A stretch of DNA of 14,857 bases from an uncultured Rhodospirillaceae bacterium (GCA_913048145.1 CAJWVP010000022.1:1-14857), one strand, 5' to 3'; positions 1 through 7,170 are shown, numbered from the stretch's first letter. Program-made: numbers and translations. Notes: generated from the letters alone by a model not told the origin.

Positions 1-109
1 GGTTTCTAAAACGTTTAGGCGCAGCATACCCCACCGAATTGTTCATATTTGACCGAGGATTGTGAATAATGGTTCCCTGAATGTCGTGGTCATCCTCTAG
101 GAAGACTCC

Positions 110-250
110 ATGAGCGAGGATCCAATTGTCATCGGAGAAACTATGGAGCCGATCAGCTTGCCGCGCCTGCAGGCCCGGCCGATCGCAACTATGAGCCTGG
201 AAGCGCAGGAGCGCCATGAGCGCATGGAGCGAACCCACCGCGACGATTGA
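110..250 (+). CDS. Possible small protein, 46 residues, unknown function
   Basis: A short open frame starts with ATG at 110 and ends with TGA at 248-250. A good ribosome binding site, AGGAAG, lies at 99-104 with six bases before the ATG. The product is charged (MSEDPIVIGETMEPISLPRL at the start, RMERTHRDD at the end) with no membrane segment or signal peptide. The GC-rich codons contrast with the AT-rich sequence that follows, and an AT-rich hairpin plus T-run about 130 bases downstream could end its transcript. I do not recognise a family. It could be a chance frame; the ribosome binding site is the main support. Confidence 0.4.
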   Translation: MSEDPIVIGETMEPISLPRLQARPIATMSLEAQERHERMERTHRDD

Positions 251-382
251 CGCAGTTTGCAGACTTTCTTTAAAAAACCTGTCTATGAGGCCTGATGGGG
301 CGGCATTTTCTTCGCTTTCTTGCAAAAAATGGCGACGTGGATTGATTGCAGCGCAGAGGGGGCTGTTAGCATTTTTTTTTCC

Positions 383-417
383 ATATAACGCTTTGTTATA
401 TATTCATTTTTTATTTT
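383..417 (+). terminator. Possible weak terminator hairpin
   Basis: ATATAAC at 383-389 pairs with GTTATAT at 395-401 around a five-base loop, and a T-rich tract (including TTTTTT) follows. The stem is AT-rich and therefore weak. It would fit as the end of a transcript from the small frame at 110-250. Confidence 0.25.
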
Positions 418-487
418 CGGCGTAGGCGGTTTTTTTTGTATTGAAATTTTTTTTTACTGTTTCCCCCTTTTTTTCTTGTCGTTCATC

Positions 488-516
488 TTGATTTGATCTA
501 CAAAGTGGTTTGATAC
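488..516 (+). promoter_or_regulatory. Candidate sigma-70-like promoter for the gene at 559
   Basis: TTGATT at 488-493 and TGATAC at 511-516 are separated by 17 bases, the preferred spacing of housekeeping promoters. Both boxes are imperfect. The start codon at 559 is about 35 bases beyond the expected transcription start. This is a pattern match only. Confidence 0.25.
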
Positions 517-558
517 GAGAACCATGTGTTAGATAAAGGTGCGTTTTAGGTAGACAGA

Positions 559-867
559 ATGTTTATTAACGCGACCCAGTTGACGCAGAATCGAGCGCCC
601 TCGGATGCAAGCTCCGTGGCCTTTCAGGTGGCCATTAAGCAGCAAAAAGAATTCGAGGAGGCGCTGAAGAGCTCGCAAGACCGCCGTGAGGCGGAAGCGG
701 CAGCAGAGCGCGCGCAGGCGGAAGCCCAGAAAGAAGCTGCTCGAGCGAAAGCGGTCTCGAGTAGTGACGCCAACGCTGCTAATTTGGATGCAGGATCTCG
801 TGGAAATTCGTCAGAAGCCGCACAGAGCGGTGACACCCGAGGCGCTTCGGTCGACGTCGAAGTCTAG
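559..867 (+). CDS. Ala/Glu-rich coiled-coil protein, 102 residues, unknown function
   Basis: The start is ATG at 559 after a weak AGGT-type ribosome binding site. The N-terminal 25 residues are mixed; residues about 26-65 are rich in Ala, Glu, Lys, Arg and Gln (for example EEALKSSQDRREAEAAAERA) and should form a long helix or coiled coil. The tail is Ser/Ala/Asp-rich and disordered-looking. There is no signal peptide or membrane segment. A hairpin with a T-run begins 36 bases after the stop, which suggests a single-gene transcript. It converges on flgH. I do not recognise a family; a flagellar accessory role is only suggested by location. Two overlapping frames (686-922 plus, 624-836 minus) look like shadows of this gene. 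Confidence 0.6.
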   Translation: MFINATQLTQNRAPSDASSVAFQVAIKQQKEFEEALKSSQDRREAEAAAERAQAEAQKEAARAKAVSSSDANAANLDAGSRGNSSEAAQSGDTRGASVDVEV

Positions 868-902
868 TCGATTTTTGGAGCAAGATAGGGTCTGCCTTCA
901 AT

Positions 903-928
903 ACGAACCGGCTGGTTCGTGACTTTTT
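903..928 (+). terminator. Intrinsic terminator after the 102-residue gene
   Basis: ACGAACC at 903-909 pairs perfectly with GGTTCGT at 914-920 around a GGCT loop, followed by GAC and a five-T run at 924-928. It lies 36 bases past the stop at 867 and is in the correct orientation for the plus-strand gene. Confidence 0.65.
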
Positions 929-1031
929 ACAGCTTCTGCATCCCTCGAAACTAAATAATTCGACCGAGCGTCCTTGGAGATGGGATGTTGCCAAGCCTGT
1001 ATAGGGGATAGCTGCTTTGCCGTTCGGGAAT

Positions 1032-1064
1032 AAAAAAGACGGCCGGCGGAATACCACCGGCCGT
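1032..1064 (-). terminator. Intrinsic terminator of the flgFGAH operon
   Basis: The arm at 1039-1049 (ACGGCCGGCGG) pairs with 1054-1064 (CCACCGGCCGT) with one mismatch and a four-base AATA loop. On the minus strand the stem is followed by a six-T run (plus-strand A run at 1032-1037). It lies about 29 bases past the flgH stop. A second, smaller inverted repeat (CTAGG/CCTAG with CCGGAA/TTCCGG, 1072-1096) overlaps the flgH stop codon. Confidence 0.85.
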
Positions 1065-1092
1065 AAAGGTGCTAGGCCCGGAAGTTTCCGGC

Positions 1093-1869
1093 CTAGAACG
1101 GGAACAAGATATCCCAAATTTGCATTCCCCAACGGGGTTGCTGCAGTTCGCTCAGGGTGCCGCGCCCACCGTAAGCGACCCGCAGTTCCGCGATTTTCTC
1201 ATGGGAAATGGTATTGTTCGACTCGATGTCGCTGGGCCGGACTACGCCAGAGACCACCAGTTCACGAAGTTCGGAATTCACCCGAATTTCCTGACGTCCC
1301 ATGATCACGAGAGAGCCGTTGGGAAGGATCTGAGTGACGACCGCGGCGAAGGTTAAGCTCAAAACCTCCGAGCGGTCTACCTTGCCGTCGCCGGAGGTGG
1401 AATGTTCGGTGGCGAAATTGGCAATCTGGCCGGGCGCATCGATGCCCTGCGGCAGAAATTTGGTGAGTTCGTCTTCAAAGCCGAGTAGATCGTTGAGATC
1501 GTGGTCCTCGCTATCCTTGCGGGCTCGTTCGGTCTTGTTTGAAAACTTGGCGCTATCACTGAGCGACATGGATACAGTGATGATATCACCGACCTCCTTG
1601 GCGCGATGATCCTTGAAAAAGGCTCGCGCGCCGGCACGCCACAGGGAGTTCGGGTTAGCTTCGGCGACATGCGGCGACGGCATAGGTAGACTAACTGGCT
1701 TGTAGTCCGGCTTGGCGACTGGGTTTTGAATGTTTGTGAGCCTTGGACCGTCCCCGACTTCGGAAAGGCGGGAGACGATGTTGCAACCGCTCACGATCCC
1801 AGCTACGACGAAGATCAAAAGATAGGAGATTGCCGTCTTGGCGAACTTATTTCCCGTAATTGTTCTCAT
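1093..1869 (-). CDS. flgH: Flagellar L-ring lipoprotein FlgH
   Basis: FlgH forms the outer-membrane L ring around the flagellar rod. The product has 258 residues when started at the ATG at 1869, chosen because AGGA lies about seven bases upstream and the lipoprotein signal then begins at residue 1; a longer frame from 1902 adds 11 residues without a better site. A signal segment (about residues 12-25) leads to a lipobox VSGC with the lipid-modified Cys at 29. The family body includes LWRAGARAFFKDHRAKEVGD, the segment LPNGSLVIMGRQEIRVNSE, and the hallmark C-terminus MQIWDILFPF. It is the last gene of the operon, 37 bases after flgA, and is followed by a terminator. The P-ring gene flgI does not follow. 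Confidence 0.95.
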   Translation of the reverse strand: MRTITGNKFAKTAISYLLIFVVAGIVSGCNIVSRLSEVGDGPRLTNIQNPVAKPDYKPVSLPMPSPHVAEANPNSLWRAGARAFFKDHRAKEVGDIITVSMSLSDSAKFSNKTERARKDSEDHDLNDLLGFEDELTKFLPQGIDAPGQIANFATEHSTSGDGKVDRSEVLSLTFAAVVTQILPNGSLVIMGRQEIRVNSELRELVVSGVVRPSDIESNNTISHEKIAELRVAYGGRGTLSELQQPRWGMQIWDILFPF

Positions 1870-1906
1870 TGCGTAATCCTCGTTTTCGACGTGCCGAAGC
1901 ACAGCC

Positions 1907-2869
1907 TTAATTCATGGCCAACTGGGCGGTTGCGCGCACAGCAACCTTGCCGTGGCCAATGATTTCCGCTTCGACGACTTTCTTACTTTGGGTATTGCTG
2001 ATTCGAATAACATCGCCGTCACTGCCATTGTCCAGGGCCTTTCCTTGCGCTGTCAGAATCATCTTTGGCGCCTGCAGAAACATGGTGACCAGACTGCCTT
2101 TGGCGACGATGATTGGACGGTGGATCGATGAAAGCAGGACGGGATATCCCGGCCGTAAACCGCGACGCGGTGTCATGCCAACGATGTCCGCTTCCGCTAT
2201 CACGGTATTCGGTTGCATGCGCCGAGCCCGAATCTTGATCCATTTCAGATCACTGGCCTTGATGGAATCGCCTGCCAGGACGCGCCGGACCAGGACCGGC
2301 ACTTCGACGGTCTTATAGATGCGTCCTCGGATTTGGAACTGTCGGGCATCCGGCGAACCAGCTGGCGCCGAGATGACGGCACTGAACCGTCGGCTCCGGG
2401 GGTCAAAGTCGATATCGTCCACCGCGACGCCAACAAGTGAATCGCCGGGCACGTGCAGTTTCATTAGGCGGTTGGAGAACTCGATGTCAGCGTCCGGGCC
2501 GATCCCCTCATCCACCAGAGCGTCGCGGAGCGCGCCCTTGATCTCGTCGCGGCCGATGACCTGACTGATACGGGTGACGACGGCGCGTACCCGATCATTG
2601 ATCGGGCGCCATTCCAGGCGATAGGCGCGGGCAACCCGATAGAGCCAGCGGGCGTCAAAGCTAGCCCGCTTGCCGGGTTCTGGCGCATAGGCCACGGCGG
2701 CCCCGGACTGATCGCCGGTGTTGGTGAATAAATCGCCGAGCCGGATAACCTTGGCATTCACCTTCAAGGCGCTGTTCAACATGACCGGAGCGATGGCGGG
2801 CGTCTTCGAAATTGCGACCGCCGCCGTTGATATGAGTGTTACGGCCAAGGTGAGTATGAGCACGCGCAT
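1907..2869 (-). CDS. flgA: Flagellar P-ring assembly chaperone FlgA
   Basis: FlgA is a periplasmic chaperone for P-ring (FlgI) assembly. The product has 320 residues. A Sec signal peptide covers about residues 1-19 (MRVLILTLAVTLISTAAVA). The C-terminal half carries the SAF-type domain typical of FlgA: VPVLVRRVLAGDSIKASDL, a GMTPRRGLRPGYPVLLSSI segment, then the end with KVAVRAT. An AAGGAG site about eight bases before the ATG supports the start. It lies 11 bases after flgG and 37 before flgH, so it is co-transcribed. Length and architecture match the longer alphaproteobacterial FlgA proteins. Its client FlgI must be encoded elsewhere, since it is not in this window. Confidence 0.93.
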   Translation of the reverse strand: MRVLILTLAVTLISTAAVAISKTPAIAPVMLNSALKVNAKVIRLGDLFTNTGDQSGAAVAYAPEPGKRASFDARWLYRVARAYRLEWRPINDRVRAVVTRISQVIGRDEIKGALRDALVDEGIGPDADIEFSNRLMKLHVPGDSLVGVAVDDIDFDPRSRRFSAVISAPAGSPDARQFQIRGRIYKTVEVPVLVRRVLAGDSIKASDLKWIKIRARRMQPNTVIAEADIVGMTPRRGLRPGYPVLLSSIHRPIIVAKGSLVTMFLQAPKMILTAQGKALDNGSDGDVIRISNTQSKKVVEAEIIGHGKVAVRATAQLAMN

Positions 2870-2880
2870 GACGCTTCTCC

Positions 2881-3666
2881 TTACCTCAGCGCCGTAAGCG
2901 TACCGAGCATTTCGTCCGAGGTCTGAATGACCTTCGAGTTCATTTCGTATGCACGCTGAGCGGAGATCAGATTTGAAATCTCCTCCACCGCATTGACATT
3001 GGAGGTTTCCAAGAACCCTTGCAGGATAGAGCCGAAGCCCGTGGACGCGGGGTTGCCGGTCGTCGCGGCGCCGGAAGCTGGCGTCTCCTTGTATAGGTTG
3101 TCACCGATCGCCTCCAAGCCGGCATCGTTCAGGAAGGTGGCGATTTGGAGCTGTCCGACCGTGGAAAGCGCTGTCTGACCTTCGATCTTGACCTGGATCT
3201 GACCGGAATTGTTGACGGTCACATCGATGGCATTCGACGGAATGGTGACCCCCGGCTGAACCTGGTAGCCATCGTGGGTCACCACCAATCCCGTGCCATT
3301 GAGTTGAAAGGTCCCATCTCGGGAATACGCGGTGGTACCGTCGGGGAGCAGGATTTGGAAGAACCCTTTGCCCTGGATCGCAAGATCGAGCGTGTTGTCG
3401 GTCGCTTCCAGGTTGCCTTGTTCGTGAATTCGGTAGACGGCCGCTAGTTTCACGCCCAGTCCGATCTGCACGCCTGTCGGCACTATCGTTCCTGCATCGG
3501 ACGACGTCGCGCCGACCCGGCGCAGGTCCTGATAGATCAGGTCGTGAAATTCGGTCCGCCGGCGCTGGAAGGCTGTCGTGTTCATGTTTGCAAGGTTGTT
3601 AGATACAACCTCCACGTTGCGTTGTTGCGCGAGCATGCCCGTCGCTGCAATATCAAGTGATCTCAT
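2881..3666 (-). CDS. flgG: Flagellar distal rod protein FlgG
   Basis: FlgG builds the distal rod that passes through the P and L rings. The product has 261 residues, the usual length. The N-terminus MRSLDIAATGMLAQQRNVEV and SNNLANMNTTAFQRRR are the rod/hook family signature, and the C-terminus (VNAVEEISNLISAQRAYEMN, then KVIQTSDEMLGTLTALR) is the paired helix that coils with it. The middle contains the GKGFFQILLPDGTTAYSRDG beta domain. The start at 3666 has AAAGGA about seven bases upstream. There is no signal peptide, as expected for a substrate of the flagellar type III exporter. It sits 53 bases after flgF and 11 before flgA. Confidence 0.97.
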   Translation of the reverse strand: MRSLDIAATGMLAQQRNVEVVSNNLANMNTTAFQRRRTEFHDLIYQDLRRVGATSSDAGTIVPTGVQIGLGVKLAAVYRIHEQGNLEATDNTLDLAIQGKGFFQILLPDGTTAYSRDGTFQLNGTGLVVTHDGYQVQPGVTIPSNAIDVTVNNSGQIQVKIEGQTALSTVGQLQIATFLNDAGLEAIGDNLYKETPASGAATTGNPASTGFGSILQGFLETSNVNAVEEISNLISAQRAYEMNSKVIQTSDEMLGTLTALR

Positions 3667-3719
3667 TTTCCCGTCCTTTCTTTTATTCGTATGCGTCCCG
3701 ACGCCTTGATGGGCCGTGG

Positions 3720-4457
3720 TTAGACTTGTACTTGCGAGAGATCGCGGATCATCTTTTTCATGCGATCATCTTCCTTTTCGACGAATCCTTTGACAGCATC
3801 GTAGGCGCGATGTACCTGGATCATTCGTGACATTTCAACGACCGGTTGAACGTTTGAGCCTTCCAGCATGCCTTGCGCCACCCTTGGGTTTTCGACCGGT
3901 GTTGCCGTGTCTTCGGTGTCATAAAGACCACCCGCGCCAGGGCGCAGGCGATGCTCATCGTCGAATTTGACGACTGCGAGTTTGCCGAGAACACCGTTCT
4001 GCGTGGAGACCGTTCCGTCGCGGGCGACTGAGATCTTGGTATCACCGGGCGTTAAGAAGAACGGCTGACCACCGTCAGAGAGCACCGGGTCTCCAGAAGA
4101 CGTCACAAGCTGGCCACCCTCATCAAGTTTGAACCGTCCGTTTCGGGTGTAATTGTTTCCCGTATCGGTCTGAACGACAAAGTAACCTTCGCCTTCCAAG
4201 GCGACGTCTAGGGGGTTGCCAGTTTGCTCCAAGGGGCCGTTACTCAAATCGCGCATCGTGGCGATGTCACGGACGTAGGAGACTTTGTCGCCAAGAATTC
4301 TCTCTCCGCCGCGGCTTTTGACCAGATGCTCGACGAACATCATGCGTTCGCCTTTGTAGCCAGAGGTGTTCATGTTGGCGATGTTGTTAGCCACAATATC
4401 CATCTGTCGTCTTAGTGTTGTCTGACGCGATAGCGCCACTAATGTCGGTGTTTCCAT
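3720..4457 (-). CDS. flgF: Flagellar proximal rod protein FlgF
   Basis: FlgF is a proximal rod subunit and a paralogue of FlgG. With the start at 4457 the product has 245 residues. This start (METPTLVALSRQTTLRRQMD) is preferred over an ATG at 4472 because the sequence GGAAGTGG between them looks like the ribosome binding site. The rod signature is VANNIANMNTSGYKGERMMF; the beta domain contains GEGYFVVQTDTGNNYTRNGR; the C-terminal helix includes GMLEGSNVQPVVEMSRMIQV and HRAYDAVKGFVEKEDDRM. It is the first gene of the minus-strand operon, with a sigma-54-type promoter directly upstream. Confidence 0.96.
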   Translation of the reverse strand: METPTLVALSRQTTLRRQMDIVANNIANMNTSGYKGERMMFVEHLVKSRGGERILGDKVSYVRDIATMRDLSNGPLEQTGNPLDVALEGEGYFVVQTDTGNNYTRNGRFKLDEGGQLVTSSGDPVLSDGGQPFFLTPGDTKISVARDGTVSTQNGVLGKLAVVKFDDEHRLRPGAGGLYDTEDTATPVENPRVAQGMLEGSNVQPVVEMSRMIQVHRAYDAVKGFVEKEDDRMKKMIRDLSQVQV

Positions 4458-4502
4458 AATTCCACTTCCCAATGCCGTTCCACACGGTCCCGACCGAGAT
4501 TA

Positions 4503-4518
4503 TGCACGCACTGTGCCA
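4503..4518 (-). promoter_or_regulatory. Sigma-54 (RpoN) -24/-12 promoter of flgFGAH
   Basis: On the minus strand the sequence reads TGGCACAGTGCGTGCA. It matches the RpoN consensus TGGCAC-N5-TTGCA, with the invariant GG and GC separated by exactly ten bases; the only deviation in the boxes is G for the first T of TTGCA. A run of T bases lies just upstream of the -24 box. Transcription would start near 4492, about 35 bases before the flgF ATG at 4457. RpoN control is common for rod and ring operons of polar flagella, normally with an enhancer-binding protein of the FlrC/FlbD kind, which is not encoded here. Confidence 0.8.
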
Positions 4519-4867
4519 AAAAAAATTTTACTTTGTGTTCAGTGTGTTAATGGAGATTCAGGCAAATGATAGGTGGGCACAAATGGGAATAGGAGTAATC
4601 CCTACCAGGCAGGATCTGCCGTCAAAGTGGAAATAGCCGCAGGGATGTTCTGTTGCTCATAACAGCCCCGATTTGGTACCCTGGAGACGAATCGATTCGC
4701 CGATGCCGTTTTTTCTAATCATAAAGAAATGCGGTAATGTTGGATTGATCCAAAGTATCGAGCGTAGGCAACCAAACAGCGGCTTCAATCTGTTGTTAAT
4801 GAAAATTTTCTATGATCCGAGTTTACAATTTTCGACCCCCGTGGATTGGGTCGGACGGTAGGCACGC
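4519..4867. promoter_or_regulatory. Divergent regulatory region between flgF and fliL
   Basis: No convincing gene lies here. It contains the upstream side of the flgF promoter, a perfect 12-base palindrome CGAATCGATTCG at 4688-4699, and a second inverted repeat TTGGAT-TG-ATCCAA at 4740-4753. These are plausible regulator sites, possibly for an enhancer-binding protein acting on flgF and on fliL. A frame at 4673-4861 has no ribosome binding site or recognisable protein and is not accepted. Confidence 0.45.
4643..4657 (+). promoter_or_regulatory. Weak candidate sigma-54 promoter for the fliL operon
   Basis: GG at 4643-4644 and GC at 4655-4656 are ten bases apart and the -12 box is a full TTGCT, but the CAC of the -24 box is missing. 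The fliL start is about 200 bases further on, a long leader. It is the only GG-N10-GC match I found in the right orientation in this region. Confidence 0.3.
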
Positions 4868-5440
4868 ATGGCCGAAGAAGACGACGATGCTGACGCCGTA
4901 GGTGACGATGACGAGGGCGATAGCGGTAAGGCTTCCGGTGGCGGCGGTAAGAAGAAGATCATCATTATCATCGCCTTGGCCTTTCTTGTTATCGTAGGCG
5001 GGGTGGCAGGCGCTTACTTCATGGGGCTACTGGATCCCGTGATTGAAATGATTGTTGGGCCCGAGGACGCCGCGGAAGGTGAAGAGGATGGCGAGGAATG
5101 CGAGGAAGGCGAGGAAGGCGATTGTGCTTCAGGACGGGCGGTTTTCTACGACCTGCAGGAACTCCTCGTTAACCTGAACACCGGGGGGCGGAAGTCGAGC
5201 TTCCTCAAGATCCGGATCAGTCTGGAATTGGCAAGCGCACGCGATAAAGCAAAAATGGACGCTATCATGCCAAGGGTCATTGACAATTTTCAGACCTATC
5301 TACGCGAACTCAGGATTGATGATTTGAAGGGGTCTGCCGGCATGTATCGATTGCGAGAAGAGTTGTTGGTCCGGGTCAACGTGGCGGCGGCGCCGGCGAA
5401 GATCAAGGACGTTCTCTTCAAGGAGATGTTGGTTCAGTAG
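4868..5440 (+). CDS. fliL: Flagellar basal body-associated protein FliL
   Basis: FliL is an inner-membrane protein that surrounds the stator and supports motor torque. The product has 190 residues: an acidic cytoplasmic N-terminus (1-27), a Lys triplet and a single membrane helix (about 31-55), a very acidic linker (66-86), and the periplasmic FliL domain (about 90-190), with LQELLVNLNTG, FLKIRISLELAS and the closing KDVLFKEMLVQ. The start at 4868 is the only one possible because a TAG lies in frame just upstream; the ribosome binding site is weak. The linker holds Cys78 and Cys86, which would lie in the periplasm. It is the first gene of the plus-strand operon, 38 bases before fliM. Confidence 0.94.
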   Translation: MAEEDDDADAVGDDDEGDSGKASGGGGKKKIIIIIALAFLVIVGGVAGAYFMGLLDPVIEMIVGPEDAAEGEEDGEECEEGEEGDCASGRAVFYDLQELLVNLNTGGRKSSFLKIRISLELASARDKAKMDAIMPRVIDNFQTYLRELRIDDLKGSAGMYRLREELLVRVNVAAAPAKIKDVLFKEMLVQ

Positions 5441-5478
5441 CGGTCTGAGGTCCGCGGGCGAAAGGAAAACTCCGCTCC

Positions 5479-6615
5479 ATGACGACACCCGGCGACGACG
5501 ATCTTGAACAAGATGCTCTTGCGGCCGAAACGGAGGCTTCCCTCGGCGACGACGATGGCGATGGCGGTGATCAGGATCAACTTGCCGCTGAATGGGAGGC
5601 CATGGTTGGCAGCGAAGATAACGATGCCGGCGGTGACGCTGGCCGAGAGTCTACGCGTGTCCTCAATCAGGAAGAAATCGACAGCCTCCTTGGTGGCGAC
5701 ACAAAAGACGACGACGGAAGCCCAAAAACCGGTATGCAGGCGGTTCTTTCGAGCGCGTTGGTGTCATACGAACGCCTTCCCATGCTGGAGGTTGTGTTCG
5801 ACCGGTTGGTCCGGCTCATGTCGACAAGCCTTCGGAATTTTACATCCGACAACGTCGAGGTGTCCCTGGACAACATCACGTCCATTCGTTTTGGCGATTA
5901 TCTGAACTCCGTTCCTCTACCGCCCATGCTGAGCGTGTTTAGGGCCGAGGAGTGGGATAACTTCGGTCTAATCATGGTCGATTCTTCGCTCGTCTATTCG
6001 ATCGTCGACGTACTGCTTGGCGGGCGGCATGGCTCAACCGGGGATCGTCCCGAAGGGCGGCCCTACACGACCATCGAACGCAGCCTTGTTGAGCGCATGA
6101 TCCATGTCATGCTGGTGGATCTAGGAGCCGCGTTTGAGCCGTTAAGTCCGGTGACCTTCCGTTTCGACCGATTGGAGACGAACCCCAGGTTTGCAACGAT
6201 TTCCCGACCGTCAAACGCGGCGATTGTGGCGCGTCTGCGGATTGATATGGAAGATCGTGGGGGGAAGTTGGAACTCCTGTTGCCCTACGCGACGCTGGAG
6301 CCGGTTCGTGAACTGCTCTTGCAGATGTTCATGGGAGAGAAATTCGGCCGCGATTCTATTTGGGAAACCCACTTGGCCGAAGAACTTTGGATGACCGACG
6401 TCGATCTGGAGGCGGTCATTGATACCCAAATTATGAAATTGGCCGATGTCTTCGACTTGAAGGTCGGGTCGCAGATCATGCTTTCGACCTCGAGCCAGGA
6501 CGCCATCGAGCTGCATTGTGGCGAAGTTCCCATGTATACTGGCCGCATGGGCCGAAAAGGTCAGAATATCGCCATTCGCATCGAAGACCGTATAGATCGT
6601 TTACCTAAGGTTTAG
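5479..6615 (+). CDS. fliM: Flagellar motor switch protein FliM
   Basis: FliM is the C-ring protein that binds FliG, FliN and phosphorylated CheY to set rotation direction. The product has 378 residues. The docking peptide, normally at the extreme N-terminus, is at about 62-72 (LNQEEIDSLLG) after a 60-residue acidic extension. The extension contains two similar copies of an acidic motif, EQDALAAETEASLG (10-23) and DQDQLAAEWEAMVG (31-44). The middle domain has the FliG-binding GGxxG segment (LLGGRHG) followed by GRPYTTIERSLVERM. The C-terminal SpoA (FliN-like) domain includes FDLKVGSQIMLSTSSQDAIE and ends at RIDRLPKV. It follows fliL by 38 bases and precedes the small membrane protein by 48. 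Confidence 0.96.
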   Translation: MTTPGDDDLEQDALAAETEASLGDDDGDGGDQDQLAAEWEAMVGSEDNDAGGDAGRESTRVLNQEEIDSLLGGDTKDDDGSPKTGMQAVLSSALVSYERLPMLEVVFDRLVRLMSTSLRNFTSDNVEVSLDNITSIRFGDYLNSVPLPPMLSVFRAEEWDNFGLIMVDSSLVYSIVDVLLGGRHGSTGDRPEGRPYTTIERSLVERMIHVMLVDLGAAFEPLSPVTFRFDRLETNPRFATISRPSNAAIVARLRIDMEDRGGKLELLLPYATLEPVRELLLQMFMGEKFGRDSIWETHLAEELWMTDVDLEAVIDTQIMKLADVFDLKVGSQIMLSTSSQDAIELHCGEVPMYTGRMGRKGQNIAIRIEDRIDRLPKV

Positions 6616-6663
6616 ATTTGTCCTGCTATTTTTGACGATCGCGGGGAATGAGTTTGGAGTGCT

Positions 6664-7170
6664 ATGAGTATCCCGTTTTCTCTGATTTTGGACATGTTCG
6701 TTGCCGTCTTGCTCATCGTTATGATCGGGTATGCCTTCACGTTAAACAAACGCCTCGGCACGTTGCGGCGCGACAAGGAGGAATTGCAGAAGTTGGCGCT
6801 TAGTTTTGGTGACGCTACGGTACGAGCCGAAGAAAGCACGGTGCAATTGCGGGCAACGATCGATGTTCTCCAAGAACAAATCGAAAAAGCCGAATCCTTG
6901 CGTGAAGATCTTGTCTTCCTTGTTGATCGCGGTAATGGGACCGCTGACACGCTTGAAGAGTTGGTTCGCACGGCGCGTGACAAGCTTGGTGTTATGCCAC
7001 GCCCTGCACCACACGAAACGGCGGCTGATGAGAAATCGGCGCAGTCACCCGAACCGCCAGCCGCAACGTCGCGCAGCGCACCAAAGACCGATGCAGCGGA
7101 CCGGTCTGAAGGGGGTCAGATGTCGGATGCTGAACGGGAATTGTTGAAAGCGCTCCGCTCCGCCGGTTAG
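6664..7170 (+). CDS. Membrane-anchored coiled-coil protein, DUF6468-like
   Basis: The product has 168 residues: one N-terminal membrane helix (about 5-26, FSLILDMFVAVLLIVMIGYA), then a long helical/coiled-coil region (about 28-115, with TLRRDKEELQKLALSFGDAT), a Pro/Ala-rich linker, and a short C-terminal helix ending ERELLKALRSAG. A GGAG site five bases before the ATG supports the start. The same kind of protein follows fliM in related alphaproteobacteria, where it is, to my recollection, annotated as a DUF6468 protein; I cannot verify this here. Its place between the C-ring gene fliM and a motE-like gene suggests a role at the motor, possibly stator handling, but no function is demonstrated. 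Confidence 0.8.
   Translation: MSIPFSLILDMFVAVLLIVMIGYAFTLNKRLGTLRRDKEELQKLALSFGDATVRAEESTVQLRATIDVLQEQIEKAESLREDLVFLVDRGNGTADTLEELVRTARDKLGVMPRPAPHETAADEKSAQSPEPPAATSRSAPKTDAADRSEGGQMSDAERELLKALRSAG

Larger units (their letters stand above)
251..558. other. AT-rich intergenic region with poly-T tracts
   Basis: No convincing gene is seen in these 308 bases. From about 360 to 480 the plus strand is strikingly T-rich, with T runs of about nine bases at 372-380, eight at 431-438 and another near 448-456, unlike the GC-rich surroundings. An AT-rich hairpin sits at 383-401. The rest is the leader of the gene that starts at 559. Confidence 0.6.

Noticed and set aside
779..1132. 117-residue minus-strand frame across the 102-residue gene and the terminators
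   Set aside because: It runs through two terminator hairpins and the end of flgH; its sequence shows no protein-like pattern.
4673..4861. 62-residue open frame directly before fliL
   Set aside because: No ribosome binding site, non-ATG start, AT-rich non-coding composition, and it lies in the divergent regulatory region.
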